Source: CAWUIO01 sp963922455
GTDB lineage: Bacteria > Bacteroidota > Bacteroidia > Cytophagales > Microscillaceae
NCBI GenBank assembly: GCA_963922455.1
Contig: CAWUIO010000094.1
Coordinates: forward strand, 1 to 25,862
Direction: 5' to 3'
DNA length: 25,862 bases
Positions 1 to 7,809 of this stretch are shown here, one piece after another. Below the pieces are notes generated by a model, which ran no database searches, had not been told where the DNA came from, and saw nothing but the letters and a program-made list of their open reading frames with translations. Both the position numbers and the translations under genes were made by a program. Numbering within the stretch: the first letter of the stretch is position 1; every line of letters starts with the position of its first letter.

Positions 1-20
1 TGCAATTGAAAGAAAACAAA

Positions 21-73
21 ACCTAACAATGGCTATAACGCATTAAAACGCGTCACAGCCAAACCGTTGTAGC
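21..73. other. Imperfect palindrome, attC-like (tentative)
   Basis: An imperfect inverted repeat. The inner arms are 31-41 (GGCTATAACGC) and 50-60 (GCGTCACAGCC), pairing at 9 of 11 positions around an 8-nt loop. Outer bases 23-29 (CTAACAA) and 67-72 (TTGTAG) can pair with a one-base bulge. The left end ACCTAAC fits the RYYYAAC box of integron attC sites. The right end GTTGTAG fits GTTRRRY only in part. The layout of boxes, spacers and imperfect stem is attC-like but short. It could equally be an unrelated hairpin or the terminator of a gene lying to the left of the window. Confidence 0.3.
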
Positions 74-87
74 TAATGTCACCAAGG

Positions 88-153
88 TTTGCGGAGAATA
101 ATCGGCTTAATCTCAGTAAATTTGCGGGGAATAATCATTATATTCACCGCAAA
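88..153 (+). promoter_or_regulatory. Two abutting 33-bp operator-like inverted repeats upstream of the Fic gene
   Basis: Two palindromes with the same 13-7-13 design lie end to end. The second, 121-153, has arms TTTGCGGGGAATA and TATTCACCGCAAA, which match at 12 of 13 positions. The first, 88-120, has left arm TTTGCGGAGAATA and a degenerate right arm at 108-120 that matches at 10 of 13. The left arms recur at exactly 33 bp. The array ends 16 bp before the start codon of the Fic gene, whose C-terminus looks like a winged helix. Autoregulation by that domain is an inference. Confidence 0.6.
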
Positions 154-169
154 TAAATAAAGTTACTGT

Positions 170-1279
170 ATGCCGAAGTATATCTATGAGCATAAGGGAT
201 GGCCTGAGTTTGAATGGGATGCAAAGCGGCTCAGCGTGATCTTAGGTAAAGTAAGACACCTGCAAGGCAAAGTGTTTGGTCAGATGGAAGGTCTTGGCTT
301 TTCTATAAAAGAGGAGACTATGCTTTCTGCATTGACATTGGATGTTCTGAAGTCTTCGGAAATAGAAGGGGAGTTGCTAAACTATGAACAGGTTCGTTCT
401 TCTATAGCTAGGCGTTTAGGCTTAGATTATGCGGGGATGGTTCATGTAGACCGTAATGTTGAAGGAGTCGTCGAAATGATGCTTGATGCAACACAGCGAT
501 ACAATCAGGAGCTAGACCATGAGCGGATTTTTGGATGGCATGCAGCCCTATTTCCTACAGGCTGGAGTGGCATGTACCGGATTGACACGGGGTGTTACCG
601 TAAAGGGGAGATGGTGATCGTATCAGGGCCCATGGGCAGGGAGCGGGTTCACTTTCAGGCCCCTGCTCCAGAAGTAGTAGAAAGGGAGATGACAGTGTTT
701 TTGGACTGGCTAAATAGTAAGCCCCAAATTGATGAAGTGTTGAAGTCTGCGATCGCCCACTTTTGGTTTATTATTATCCATCCATTTGATGATGGAAACG
801 GAAGGGTAGCAAGGGCGATTTCTGATATGCTGCTTACCCGTTCGGAAAATAGCTCTCAGCGATTTTACAGCCTATCGAATCAGATTCTTTCCGAGAAGAA
901 GGCTTATTATGCAATACTTCAAAAAGTGCAGCATAGCTCTGGTGATATTACTGATTGGCTAGACTGGTTCTTGAATTGTCTATATAGAGCTTTGTTGTCA
1001 ACCGAAGATATTCTTAAACGTGTGACGCTAAAAGCAGAGTTTTGGGATGAGCATAAGGAGACAGAACTGAATAGTAGGCAACGCATGATGCTGAATAAAC
1101 TGTTTGACGGTTTTGACGGCAAGCTTAAGTCATCAAAGTGGGGCAATATAGCAAAATGCTCAGCGGATACCGCATTGAGAGATATAAAGGACTTGATTGA
1201 CAAAGGGATTTTGGAACAGGAGGATTCGGGCGGGCGGAGTACAAATTATGATTTAGTGGCTAGGTGGCGTATGCACTAG
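170..1279 (+). CDS. Fic family AMP-transferase with N-terminal DUF4172 and C-terminal winged helix
   Basis: Fic enzymes transfer AMP (AMPylation), or more rarely another nucleotide or phosphate group, from a cofactor to a hydroxyl on a target protein; the target here is unknown. The 369-residue product starts with a DUF4172-type region (about residues 1-85). It contains the inhibitory-helix motif S/T-x-x-x-E-G as S62-SEI-E66-G67, which marks an N-terminally self-inhibited (class II) Fic protein. The active-site motif HPFDDGNGR begins at the catalytic His204 and is complete. Residues of about 300-369 look like a winged helix-turn-helix, an architecture known from Shewanella SoFic-type proteins. 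The ATG at 170 directly follows the operator-like repeats (88-153), which suggests autoregulation. It is the only gene of this orientation in its neighbourhood, and it is flanked by palindromes (21-73, 1286-1334), so it may be a mobile cargo gene. The family call is very secure; the target and biological role are not. Confidence 0.95.
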   Translation: MPKYIYEHKGWPEFEWDAKRLSVILGKVRHLQGKVFGQMEGLGFSIKEETMLSALTLDVLKSSEIEGELLNYEQVRSSIARRLGLDYAGMVHVDRNVEGVVEMMLDATQRYNQELDHERIFGWHAALFPTGWSGMYRIDTGCYRKGEMVIVSGPMGRERVHFQAPAPEVVEREMTVFLDWLNSKPQIDEVLKSAIAHFWFIIIHPFDDGNGRVARAISDMLLTRSENSSQRFYSLSNQILSEKKAYYAILQKVQHSSGDITDWLDWFLNCLYRALLSTEDILKRVTLKAEFWDEHKETELNSRQRMMLNKLFDGFDGKLKSSKWGNIAKCSADTALRDIKDLIDKGILEQEDSGGRSTNYDLVARWRMH

Positions 1280-1285
1280 CTACAA

Positions 1286-1334
1286 CAACTAAGGCTTCCC
1301 GTGGCTCGTAGAGCCGAGCGAGAAGCCTAGGTTG
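1286..1334 (+). other. Imperfect palindrome after the Fic gene (terminator or attC-like)
   Basis: Begins 6 bp after the Fic stop codon. CAAC (1286-1289) pairs with GTTG (1331-1334), AGGCTTC (1292-1298) with GAAGCCT (1322-1328), and GGCTC (1303-1307) with GAGCC (1311-1315), leaving an internal loop. No T-tract follows, so it is not a classical intrinsic terminator. CAAC/GTTG outer ends with a bulged inner stem recall integron attC folds, as does the palindrome at 21-73, but the consensus boxes are not exact. Confidence 0.35.
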
Positions 1335-1423
1335 ACTGAACCTGACTGGGGCTTACTATGGAATTTGCTTGGGAGTAACTGGGTGCTAAGACAAGTTTTT
1401 TTACGGATTGATCCAGGCAATTG

Positions 1424-1463
1424 AACCGGAAACAAGAGTGTTTTTCCGGTTTTTCACTTTTTA
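1424..1463 (+). terminator. Rho-independent terminator-like hairpin downstream of the Fic gene
   Basis: A perfect 9-bp stem, AACCGGAAA (1424-1432) with TTTCCGGTT (1443-1451), encloses a 10-nt loop and is followed by T-rich sequence (TTTCACTTTTT). The T-rich side fits transcription from the + strand, so it would terminate Fic transcripts about 150 bp beyond the stop codon. Confidence 0.5.
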
Positions 1464-1775
1464 GAGGCCTATTTTCCCCCACCCTAGCGCAAGCACCGCT
1501 GCGCTTATGCTTGTGCCTCTTCTGAACCGACAGCGTCCCCGCTGTCTGCCGAAGGCAAGGGAGCTTGGGGGATATCATCTATCCTTACAATTATCCCTTT
1601 GGGTTTACTTCATCCACTCATCCCATTTCCCAAAGACTTTTTGCTAAAATCCTTGGCATCGCTTTATAGCTCAGGATGGCCTAGGTCGGGGCATTAGCCT
1701 CACGGCTGCAAGCGAGGGCGCTTTCGGTAAAAGAAAAGGTCCAAGAACCGCTACGCTTATCCTGGAACCAGGGCT
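1464..1775. other. Gene-free stretch with further hairpins
   Basis: No convincing gene is seen between the terminator-like hairpin and the 301-bp repeat. Consecutive small hairpins lie at 1487-1516 (GCGCAAGCA with TGCTTGTGC, one mismatch), 1529-1546 (GACAGCG with CGCTGTC, perfect), 1547-1557 (TGCC with GGCA) and 1761-1772 (CCTGG with CCAGG). They could be degraded repeat elements or part of an untranslated RNA. The open frame on the minus strand at 1327-1578 has no recognisable protein features. Confidence 0.4.
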
Positions 1776-2076
1776 ATTTTTTACCTTGGACTAGAGGGGG
1801 ATAGACCCCTTGGAGTTGCCAAGCTAGTGCGCGGTCAAGCAGCCTGAAGGCTAGCCGTTCAGAGGACTGCCTTTTATTGAAAAGCTCGGGATGGTTCTGC
1901 GGAACATCCACTCACAACGAGGCTGGGCTCTCCTCTCTCCTCTCAGATGGCTGAGGGATAGAGCGGCCTGTTTGAGCTCGCCGCTGGATGCGCGTTGGGC
2001 AGCGAGTAGCGAAAGCCCGACCCCGGCGGCAAGTAATGTCCTATGGCTAGGAATATTGACCGCCGGGGGCAGCCCC
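1776..2076 (+). repeat. 301-bp repeat unit, copy A (contains structured core repeat 1949-2076)
   Basis: Collinear without gaps with 10659-10959 and differing at only 6 of 301 positions by my count (about 98% identity). The left half holds small hairpins at 1795-1810 (AGGGG/CCCCT), 1841-1852 (AGCCT/AGGCT) and 1889-1909 (GGAT-GTTC with GAAC-ATCC). The right 128 bp is the dispersed core that begins GGCTGAGGGATAGA and ends GGGGGCAGCCCC. Its main stem is CCCCGGCGG (2021-2029) with CCGCCGGGG (2060-2068). It ends 5 bp from the stop codon of the convergent large secreted-protein gene. No transposase is encoded in it. Confidence 0.9.
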
Positions 2077-2081
2077 TTTTC

Positions 2082-5000
2082 TTATTTTAAGACCTGGATC
2101 CAGCCTTTTAACTCCCGGCCATCCACTTTACTTCTCAAAACATAGAAGTAAACCCCCTGGGGATGATCCTTACACGTCCAGTCGTTTTGGTAATTATCCG
2201 ACTTATATACTTCATTGCCGTGACGGTTAAAGATCTGGAACGTCCATTGGGATAAGTCCAATTTAGGAATCTCAAAGTTTTCATTGAGCCCGTCTCCATT
2301 GGGCGTGATGACATTGTAAGGTACCAAGTCCTCAAAACAATCGGTAAAGGTGACCTCAATCTCATCAAAAACAATACAATCAGCTCGCTGGACTTCAACC
2401 GAGTACAATCCACTAGTCTTTACTAACAATTCCGGCTGATCTGAACCATCCGACCACGAATAGGTAACATCCTCGCCATTTTCGGCACTTAGTACCAGTG
2501 ATTCTTGAAAGCAAAGGACGGTGTCATTCCCCAGGTTGAGCACCGGGCGGGGTACAAAACCAATCTGTACCGTATCGCTGATGGTTTCACATCCATTATC
2601 TACCACTACCCAGTACGTTCCAGGTTCGGTTACCAGCAAGATATCATTGTTGATCGTAGTATCCCCTTGCCAAACATACGTCGCAAAGGGATTGCTAGCC
2701 ACTAGAGGCAGGGTATCTCCGGCACAGATGTTCAAATCTGGGCCGAGATCGAGCTCAAGAACCGTTTTGTATCTCACCGTGATGCTATCTCGGAAGGTAC
2801 AGGTTCCCAGGGTTACATCTACCCAGTAGGTCCCAGCAGTACTTACCGACAATTGAGGGCCCGACTGACCCGCCACACTCCAATTGTAGAGGGCTCCGGC
2901 TGGATTCTGGGCGTCCAAAGTGAGTATATCACCGGGGCACAGTAAGGTATCAGGGCCTAAATCTACTTGAGGAAATTCGTAGTAGTCTACTATAAGGGTA
3001 TCGTAGCGGGTTTCACAGAAGTTGCTTACGGCCACTATATAGGTTCCTGGGGCTTGAATGGTCAATAAGGAATCTTTGGTGCCGTCTGACCACAGATAAT
3101 CTAAGTCTCGGCCATCAAAGCCTACTTGCAACTCCATTTGGGTGCCTGGGCATAAAATTGTATCGGCCCCCAAACTTACCTCGGGGATGGGCAGCTCATA
3201 TAGGATGTTTACGGTATCCCTTACTGTACATATTCCGTCATCTTTTTCCACCCAGTAGCTACCCGTTTGATCTACCGTAAATTGTGGGGAAGTACTGCCA
3301 TCTTGCCATAAATACGTAACACTAGGGTTGGCATCTTGTACATCCAATATTTTTACCTCAGAGGGACATAAGTTTAAATCAGGCCCTAAATCTACTTGCG
3401 GACTATTTCTAAAATTGATTTGAACAGTATCGGTTTGGTTGGTACAATTATCTTGGACGTTGACCCAATAAGTCCCGGCTGCTTGGACATGGAAGAAAGG
3501 ATCTGTACTCCCATCAGACCAAAGGTACTGGGCTTGGGGAGAGGGATTGGCCGGCTCTAAAACATATCCCTCTTGTGGGCAAAGTAGGGTATCGGGCCCT
3601 AAGTTTAAGACCCAATCTTCCAAAAATGCCACCTGAATGGTATCCCGAAGGGTACAGGATTGAAATTGAACTTCGACCCAATAGCTGCCAGCAGTATCTA
3701 CGGTAATCACGGCCGTGCTATCTCCCGTATTCCATATATAATGGAGGCTGGTATCGGGAGAAATCGTAGCATCGAGCGTCTGGGATTGCGGGGTGCAGGA
3801 AATTCGATCTTCTCCTAAATTTAGGCTTACCGGAATGTCAAACACTTGGATGGTGTCTGCGCCTTGACGGCACCCATTATCAAACTCGAGGCGGTAGGTG
3901 CCGGGTTGGGTCACCCAATACAAAGAATCTTCTGAGATTAACTGATTGCTTCCATCAAACCATTTGTATTGCCCACTCACAAAACCTATATCCAAGGCCA
4001 GGGAATCCCCGGGGCATAGACTTTGATCGGCTCCTATGTCAAGATCAAATACAGACAATAGATTAATTTGAACACTATCCCGATAGGTACATCCTTCTTG
4101 GGCTATTTCTAACCAATAGGTACCCGATTCTCTTACGGTAAATGTTGATTGTCGGCTGCTATCTTGCCAAAGATACGTAACCCCCTGCAAGGTAGGCACC
4201 CCCAGGACGACGCTATCGGCCTGGCAAAGTTCTAAATTTGGCCCGAGGTCAAAGGCATTGTCGAGAGGTAGTACCAGGGCTTCGTATTCTACTTCAAAAC
4301 AAGGATCTTGGATTTTAACCCGGTATTTACCCGGTTTGCTAACCACAATGGCCGAATCTACCGATAGGAGGTTATTGGCTTCATCAAACCACGCGTAGGT
4401 AGCCTCGGCACTCCCCGCATTCAGGGTCAAATTATTGCCGTTACAGAGATATTCCTCATCATTAAACTCTACTTCGGGAACCTTGCGGAAGGCCACATCA
4501 ATGGTATCGCGTATGACGTCGCATCCATTACTAACGCGTACGATGTAGCGCCCGGGATTGCGAACCCGGTAAGTAGAAGAAAAGTCTCCGTCTTGCCATC
4601 GGTAAAAATAACGCCCTGATGAGGGTTGTCGGGCATTGAGAAGTAAGGTCTGCCCCTCACATAGGGTAGTATCTGCGCCAAGTTCTACTACTGGAGGATC
4701 AATAGCATTTAGCCTTACTTCTACGCTGTCGGTGACACTTCCACACGAGTTGGTCACGGTTACTGTGTAGATGCCCACACTATCCACCCGCCGGAAGCTC
4801 CTTGTAGAGCCATCATCCCAGAGGTAGCTTACTGGGTTATTCTCATCCGTATCATTGGCGTAATACGCGTCCAGGTAGGTGAATGCGTCTGGTTCGTCGC
4901 ATAAAACCTCGTCGTAGAGAAAAATCCGCGGAAGGTTTTGACGAATGACTGTAACAATTTTATAACTTGTGCAGACACCGTCACTCACAATAACACAATA

Positions 5001-7271
5001 CACTCCAGGTCGGGGGACACGTAAAATGGGGTCATTTCCCAAACTTTCGTCGGCTTCTCCTTCATCATTGACTGTAAACCATTGATAAAATATAGCATTG
5101 GCAATGGTAGCATCCAAAACCGCGGTATCCCCTTCACAATAAATAACTGAATCGGGAAGGGCAAAAGTAGGCGGGTCTTGGTTTCGGTACTCTAAGGTAA
5201 ATTGATTGATGGAGATACATTCCAAATCATTTAAGGATAAGAGCAATAAGTCATTTTCATAACGCAGGGTCTGATTATTGGCCGGGTTAGAGAAGGTTTT
5301 CGTTGGCCCTGTAAAACCATCTCCCCAAATGAATTGTATCTCATCAAAATTATCAAATTCGTCTAGTTTCCACCCGCTTTCCAATTCAAAATTTCCCAGT
5401 TCAATCTCTTGACCACGGCAAATTCGGATGGTATCCGTTCTCCCAATGTAGGTAAAAGCGAGGGTATCCAGGTAGGTTGACTTAATGATCTCGCAACCTG
5501 ATTGCGTTTGGATGGTCACTTCGTAATTTCCAGGAGTATCGGTAATTAAAAGCGAATCCGTTGATCCGTGCAACCACTCATAGGAGATTGCCCCGGGCAC
5601 CGCCGCACTTAGGGTATCTTGAATACCCGGACATATAAGATAACGGGTCGGCAAAAAGTCCCCATAGGCTTGAGTTCTTACTAAGACTGAATCGCTAAAC
5701 GTACCGCAATCATTAAAAACAGTTAGAAAATACTTCCCCGGCTCGGTAATGGGAAAGTAAGACGAGACCAGCACTGAATCTTCGGGCCATTGATCACTGG
5801 TCCACTGAAAGGTTTGATTTCCATCCAATTCAAAATCATAAAGGAGTGGTTCACCGGGACATACCAAGATCTCTTCTCCCAAGTCAATCGCTTCAAAATC
5901 GTTGGTTTGTATAACCACCGTTTGTATATAGCGTCTTTGGGTACCATTAGTTAAAACAACATCGGCTTCTACATCATAAGTCCCTGGCTGCGAAAAGGTA
6001 TGCTTGGGACTTATTTCTCGGGACGTATTATTTGCCCCCGATTGCGGATCATCAAAGTCCCAATCAATGGATAAGATAAATTGGGTATCTAGAGGGATAA
6101 ATTCCGTATCATTGCCAAAACAGGTTTGATTAACCCGAAAAAGGACTGGCTGGAAGAAACTCTGGACAAAAGTAGGTAAACCCAGGGTAGCCACACGACC
6201 TTGTAGCTCAATCCCTTGATCTAAGTAATTGATCGAGGCAGGATCTGCATTGGGGTTGAAGATTACCCCCAGGCTATTTTCCCGTTTACTGGCATAAATG
6301 CGTTCATCGGGGCCCAATTGTAAGGCGCCGATGGGAAATTGAGTGGTGATAATAAACCTTGAAGCCTCAATGGCGCTTGAGCTCCCAGCCGTTATATCAA
6401 AACCGTGAATATCGGTTTCGTAACGAAAACTGAGAAACAATTTCTCACTATTCGGCGAAAATTCTAGCCCATAAATGTAATCGTAGCCATCAATGCGCCG
6501 GACATTTCCAATTCTTCCCGACTGATTATCAAAATCAAAAATTTCGCAAATACCCGTTTCTCCAATGCCTACGGCCAGTTTCTTCCCATCGGGAGAAGCT
6601 TTCATATATCCGTGCGCATTTCGGTTTACTCCTTCGTGCGCAGTACCCACGCTTTGCACGAATGGAAAACTGCTCAAGCCAAAGGTTCCAATCCGGTATA
6701 CGTAAAAGGCATCCGAGTTCCAAGCGTGGGCAATCAACCAAACATCCCTTCCGTTTTTGTGTTGTACGGCAGTGATTTTCTCGGTAGCCGGGGCAAACAG
6801 TAGTCTATTTTTTTCACTACTGAGCACCGCTCCGTTCCCACCATTTCTATCCATTTCCACGAGACTGTAACGAAAACCGCCGCTCCCAATGTTATTATCT
6901 ACCGTGAAAATGTAATATTGACTGCTATCTTCTGGATTAGGCACAATAATGGCCGATTGTGTAGACGAAGTATCCCCGGCCAAACCTGTCCCGTTGGGCA
7001 TGAGGTTATGGTTTTTGTCCCACACCGAGACGCCATCGGTATAAAATAAGAGTTGCCCCTCGGCATCCGATATACTGGCACAGCCCTCGTCGGTATCCAA
7101 TTGGCCGTCCGTTAGGGCACTCGGGGGGCTCGTATTGAAAGTAATACCGGCCGTTTCACCAAAATACCAATTATTGCCTTGCTTTTGGGCATAGGCATAG
7201 TTTGTGGAGCTAATGGCATAAAACAGTAAAAGTAACAGCTTTATACCAACCTGTTGCGTAGTAATTTTCAT
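2082..7271 (-). CDS. Giant secreted T9SS type B cargo with about 16 Ig-like repeats
   Basis: A 1,729-residue exported protein, probably a surface adhesin or extracellular scaffold. In order: a signal peptide (residues 1-28, cleavage after AYA); a propeller-like region of about 30-380 starting NNWYFGETAGITF, a hallmark of Saprospiria-type secreted proteins; a PKD-like domain (about 395-455, ending HTFSQPGTYDVEA); about 16 tandem Ig-like repeats of roughly 70-75 residues (about 459-1644); and a gliding-motility-type C-terminal domain (about 1645-1729) with ITPNGDGLNE and the final GWIQVLK, which marks it for type IX secretion, type B. Most repeats follow DLGPDxxLCPG, then YLWxDGS, GTYWVxV, a second Cys, and DTVxIxF, so each probably carries one disulfide. 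The C-proximal repeats are the most alike, suggesting more recent duplication. The gene stands alone, with a structured repeat at each side. The sorting call is secure; the ligand is unknown. Confidence 0.95.
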   Translation of the reverse strand: MKITTQQVGIKLLLLLFYAISSTNYAYAQKQGNNWYFGETAGITFNTSPPSALTDGQLDTDEGCASISDAEGQLLFYTDGVSVWDKNHNLMPNGTGLAGDTSSTQSAIIVPNPEDSSQYYIFTVDNNIGSGGFRYSLVEMDRNGGNGAVLSSEKNRLLFAPATEKITAVQHKNGRDVWLIAHAWNSDAFYVYRIGTFGLSSFPFVQSVGTAHEGVNRNAHGYMKASPDGKKLAVGIGETGICEIFDFDNQSGRIGNVRRIDGYDYIYGLEFSPNSEKLFLSFRYETDIHGFDITAGSSSAIEASRFIITTQFPIGALQLGPDERIYASKRENSLGVIFNPNADPASINYLDQGIELQGRVATLGLPTFVQSFFQPVLFRVNQTCFGNDTEFIPLDTQFILSIDWDFDDPQSGANNTSREISPKHTFSQPGTYDVEADVVLTNGTQRRYIQTVVIQTNDFEAIDLGEEILVCPGEPLLYDFELDGNQTFQWTSDQWPEDSVLVSSYFPITEPGKYFLTVFNDCGTFSDSVLVRTQAYGDFLPTRYLICPGIQDTLSAAVPGAISYEWLHGSTDSLLITDTPGNYEVTIQTQSGCEIIKSTYLDTLAFTYIGRTDTIRICRGQEIELGNFELESGWKLDEFDNFDEIQFIWGDGFTGPTKTFSNPANNQTLRYENDLLLLSLNDLECISINQFTLEYRNQDPPTFALPDSVIYCEGDTAVLDATIANAIFYQWFTVNDEGEADESLGNDPILRVPRPGVYCVIVSDGVCTSYKIVTVIRQNLPRIFLYDEVLCDEPDAFTYLDAYYANDTDENNPVSYLWDDGSTRSFRRVDSVGIYTVTVTNSCGSVTDSVEVRLNAIDPPVVELGADTTLCEGQTLLLNARQPSSGRYFYRWQDGDFSSTYRVRNPGRYIVRVSNGCDVIRDTIDVAFRKVPEVEFNDEEYLCNGNNLTLNAGSAEATYAWFDEANNLLSVDSAIVVSKPGKYRVKIQDPCFEVEYEALVLPLDNAFDLGPNLELCQADSVVLGVPTLQGVTYLWQDSSRQSTFTVRESGTYWLEIAQEGCTYRDSVQINLLSVFDLDIGADQSLCPGDSLALDIGFVSGQYKWFDGSNQLISEDSLYWVTQPGTYRLEFDNGCRQGADTIQVFDIPVSLNLGEDRISCTPQSQTLDATISPDTSLHYIWNTGDSTAVITVDTAGSYWVEVQFQSCTLRDTIQVAFLEDWVLNLGPDTLLCPQEGYVLEPANPSPQAQYLWSDGSTDPFFHVQAAGTYWVNVQDNCTNQTDTVQINFRNSPQVDLGPDLNLCPSEVKILDVQDANPSVTYLWQDGSTSPQFTVDQTGSYWVEKDDGICTVRDTVNILYELPIPEVSLGADTILCPGTQMELQVGFDGRDLDYLWSDGTKDSLLTIQAPGTYIVAVSNFCETRYDTLIVDYYEFPQVDLGPDTLLCPGDILTLDAQNPAGALYNWSVAGQSGPQLSVSTAGTYWVDVTLGTCTFRDSITVRYKTVLELDLGPDLNICAGDTLPLVASNPFATYVWQGDTTINNDILLVTEPGTYWVVVDNGCETISDTVQIGFVPRPVLNLGNDTVLCFQESLVLSAENGEDVTYSWSDGSDQPELLVKTSGLYSVEVQRADCIVFDEIEVTFTDCFEDLVPYNVITPNGDGLNENFEIPKLDLSQWTFQIFNRHGNEVYKSDNYQNDWTCKDHPQGVYFYVLRSKVDGRELKGWIQVLK

Positions 7272-7459
7272 AAAGTTGTCATAATTAGGAGTGTAGAGAC
7301 ACTGGTAGATGAAGGATACCTAAGCTTGACAAGAGTGTGTAAATATATGCACGAGTATATTACAATGCAAGATTTAAGCCGCTAGATTAGGTTTAGAATG
7401 AAAACCTCAACTAAAAGTAGGCGTAAAGGGATCGGTTTAGGACTATTTTATGTACAGAT

Positions 7460-7587
7460 GGGGCTTGCCCGCGCCTACAAGATGTGTCCCTTTTGAAAGT
7501 AGGTGCCGGCGCGGGCCGGGCTGTCACTACTCGCCGGCCTCCCCCCAGCCAGCGGCGGGCTCAAACAGGCCGTTCCATCCCTAAGCC
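7460..7587 (-). repeat. Structured core repeat, copy E
   Basis: Reverse-oriented member of the dispersed family: read on the minus strand it begins GGCTTAGGGATGGAACGGCC and ends GCGGGCAAGCCCC. The main stem pairs CCCGCGCC (7468-7475) with GGCGCGGG (7508-7515). Similarity to the 301-bp unit continues a little past the core as a CTCTCCTC tract. It lies between the 5' end of the giant secreted-protein gene and the 3' end of the sensor kinase gene. The rest of this 538-bp gap (7272-7459 and 7741-7809) shows no gene or clear promoter. Confidence 0.8.
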
Positions 7588-7599
7588 TTTCGAGGAGAG

Positions 7600-7740
7600 A
7601 TGAAGAAAAAGAATCACTTGCCTTTTCTACTTCAGATTGACTTGAGTCAATCCATCAAGAAATTATATTATTGCCATTCCTCAGGGATTAATTTTTGTGA
7701 GTGTGCTGCCCACACGTATGGGCACTGTACTTGCAAATAA
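7600..7740 (+). CDS. Possible 46-residue Cys-rich small protein
   Basis: An ATG at 7600, directly preceded by the purine-rich GAGGAGAG, opens a 46-codon frame ending in TAA at 7738-7740. The product begins MKKKNHLPFLLQID and has five Cys near its end, at residues 25, 33, 35, 43 and 45, giving two C-x-C pairs, plus His26, His38 and His42. A short leader with a Cys-rich tail recalls metal-binding peptides or precursors of modified peptides, but no modification or export gene is adjacent. The purine tract may simply be the edge of the repeat at 7460-7587. It could be a chance ORF. Confidence 0.25.
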   Translation: MKKKNHLPFLLQIDLSQSIKKLYYCHSSGINFCECAAHTYGHCTCK

Positions 7741-7809
7741 AAACCGGACAAATAGTTAAGCGACATGATTAAATTTTAGTTGATCTTCAATTTCTAACTC
7801 TTTAATGGT

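Noticed and set aside
1327..1578. An 83-codon open frame on the minus strand
   Set aside because: It runs over the hairpin chain, has a composition unlike neighbouring proteins and no recognisable domain; the frame is explained by a lack of stops in G+C-rich palindromes.
1650..1725. A tRNA-like stretch containing TAGCTCAG, typical of a D-arm
   Set aside because: There is no matching T-arm (GGTTCGAATCC-type), no anticodon stem at the right distance and no acceptor pairing; the resemblance is short and by chance.
1891..2145. An 84-codon open frame repeated at 10774-11016 (80 codons)
   Set aside because: Both frames lie inside the two copies of the 301-bp unit and differ in C-terminus where the unit ends. 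The repeat is structured as hairpins, so the shared frame reflects duplication, not a protein family. In copy A it also overlaps the end of the large secreted-protein gene.
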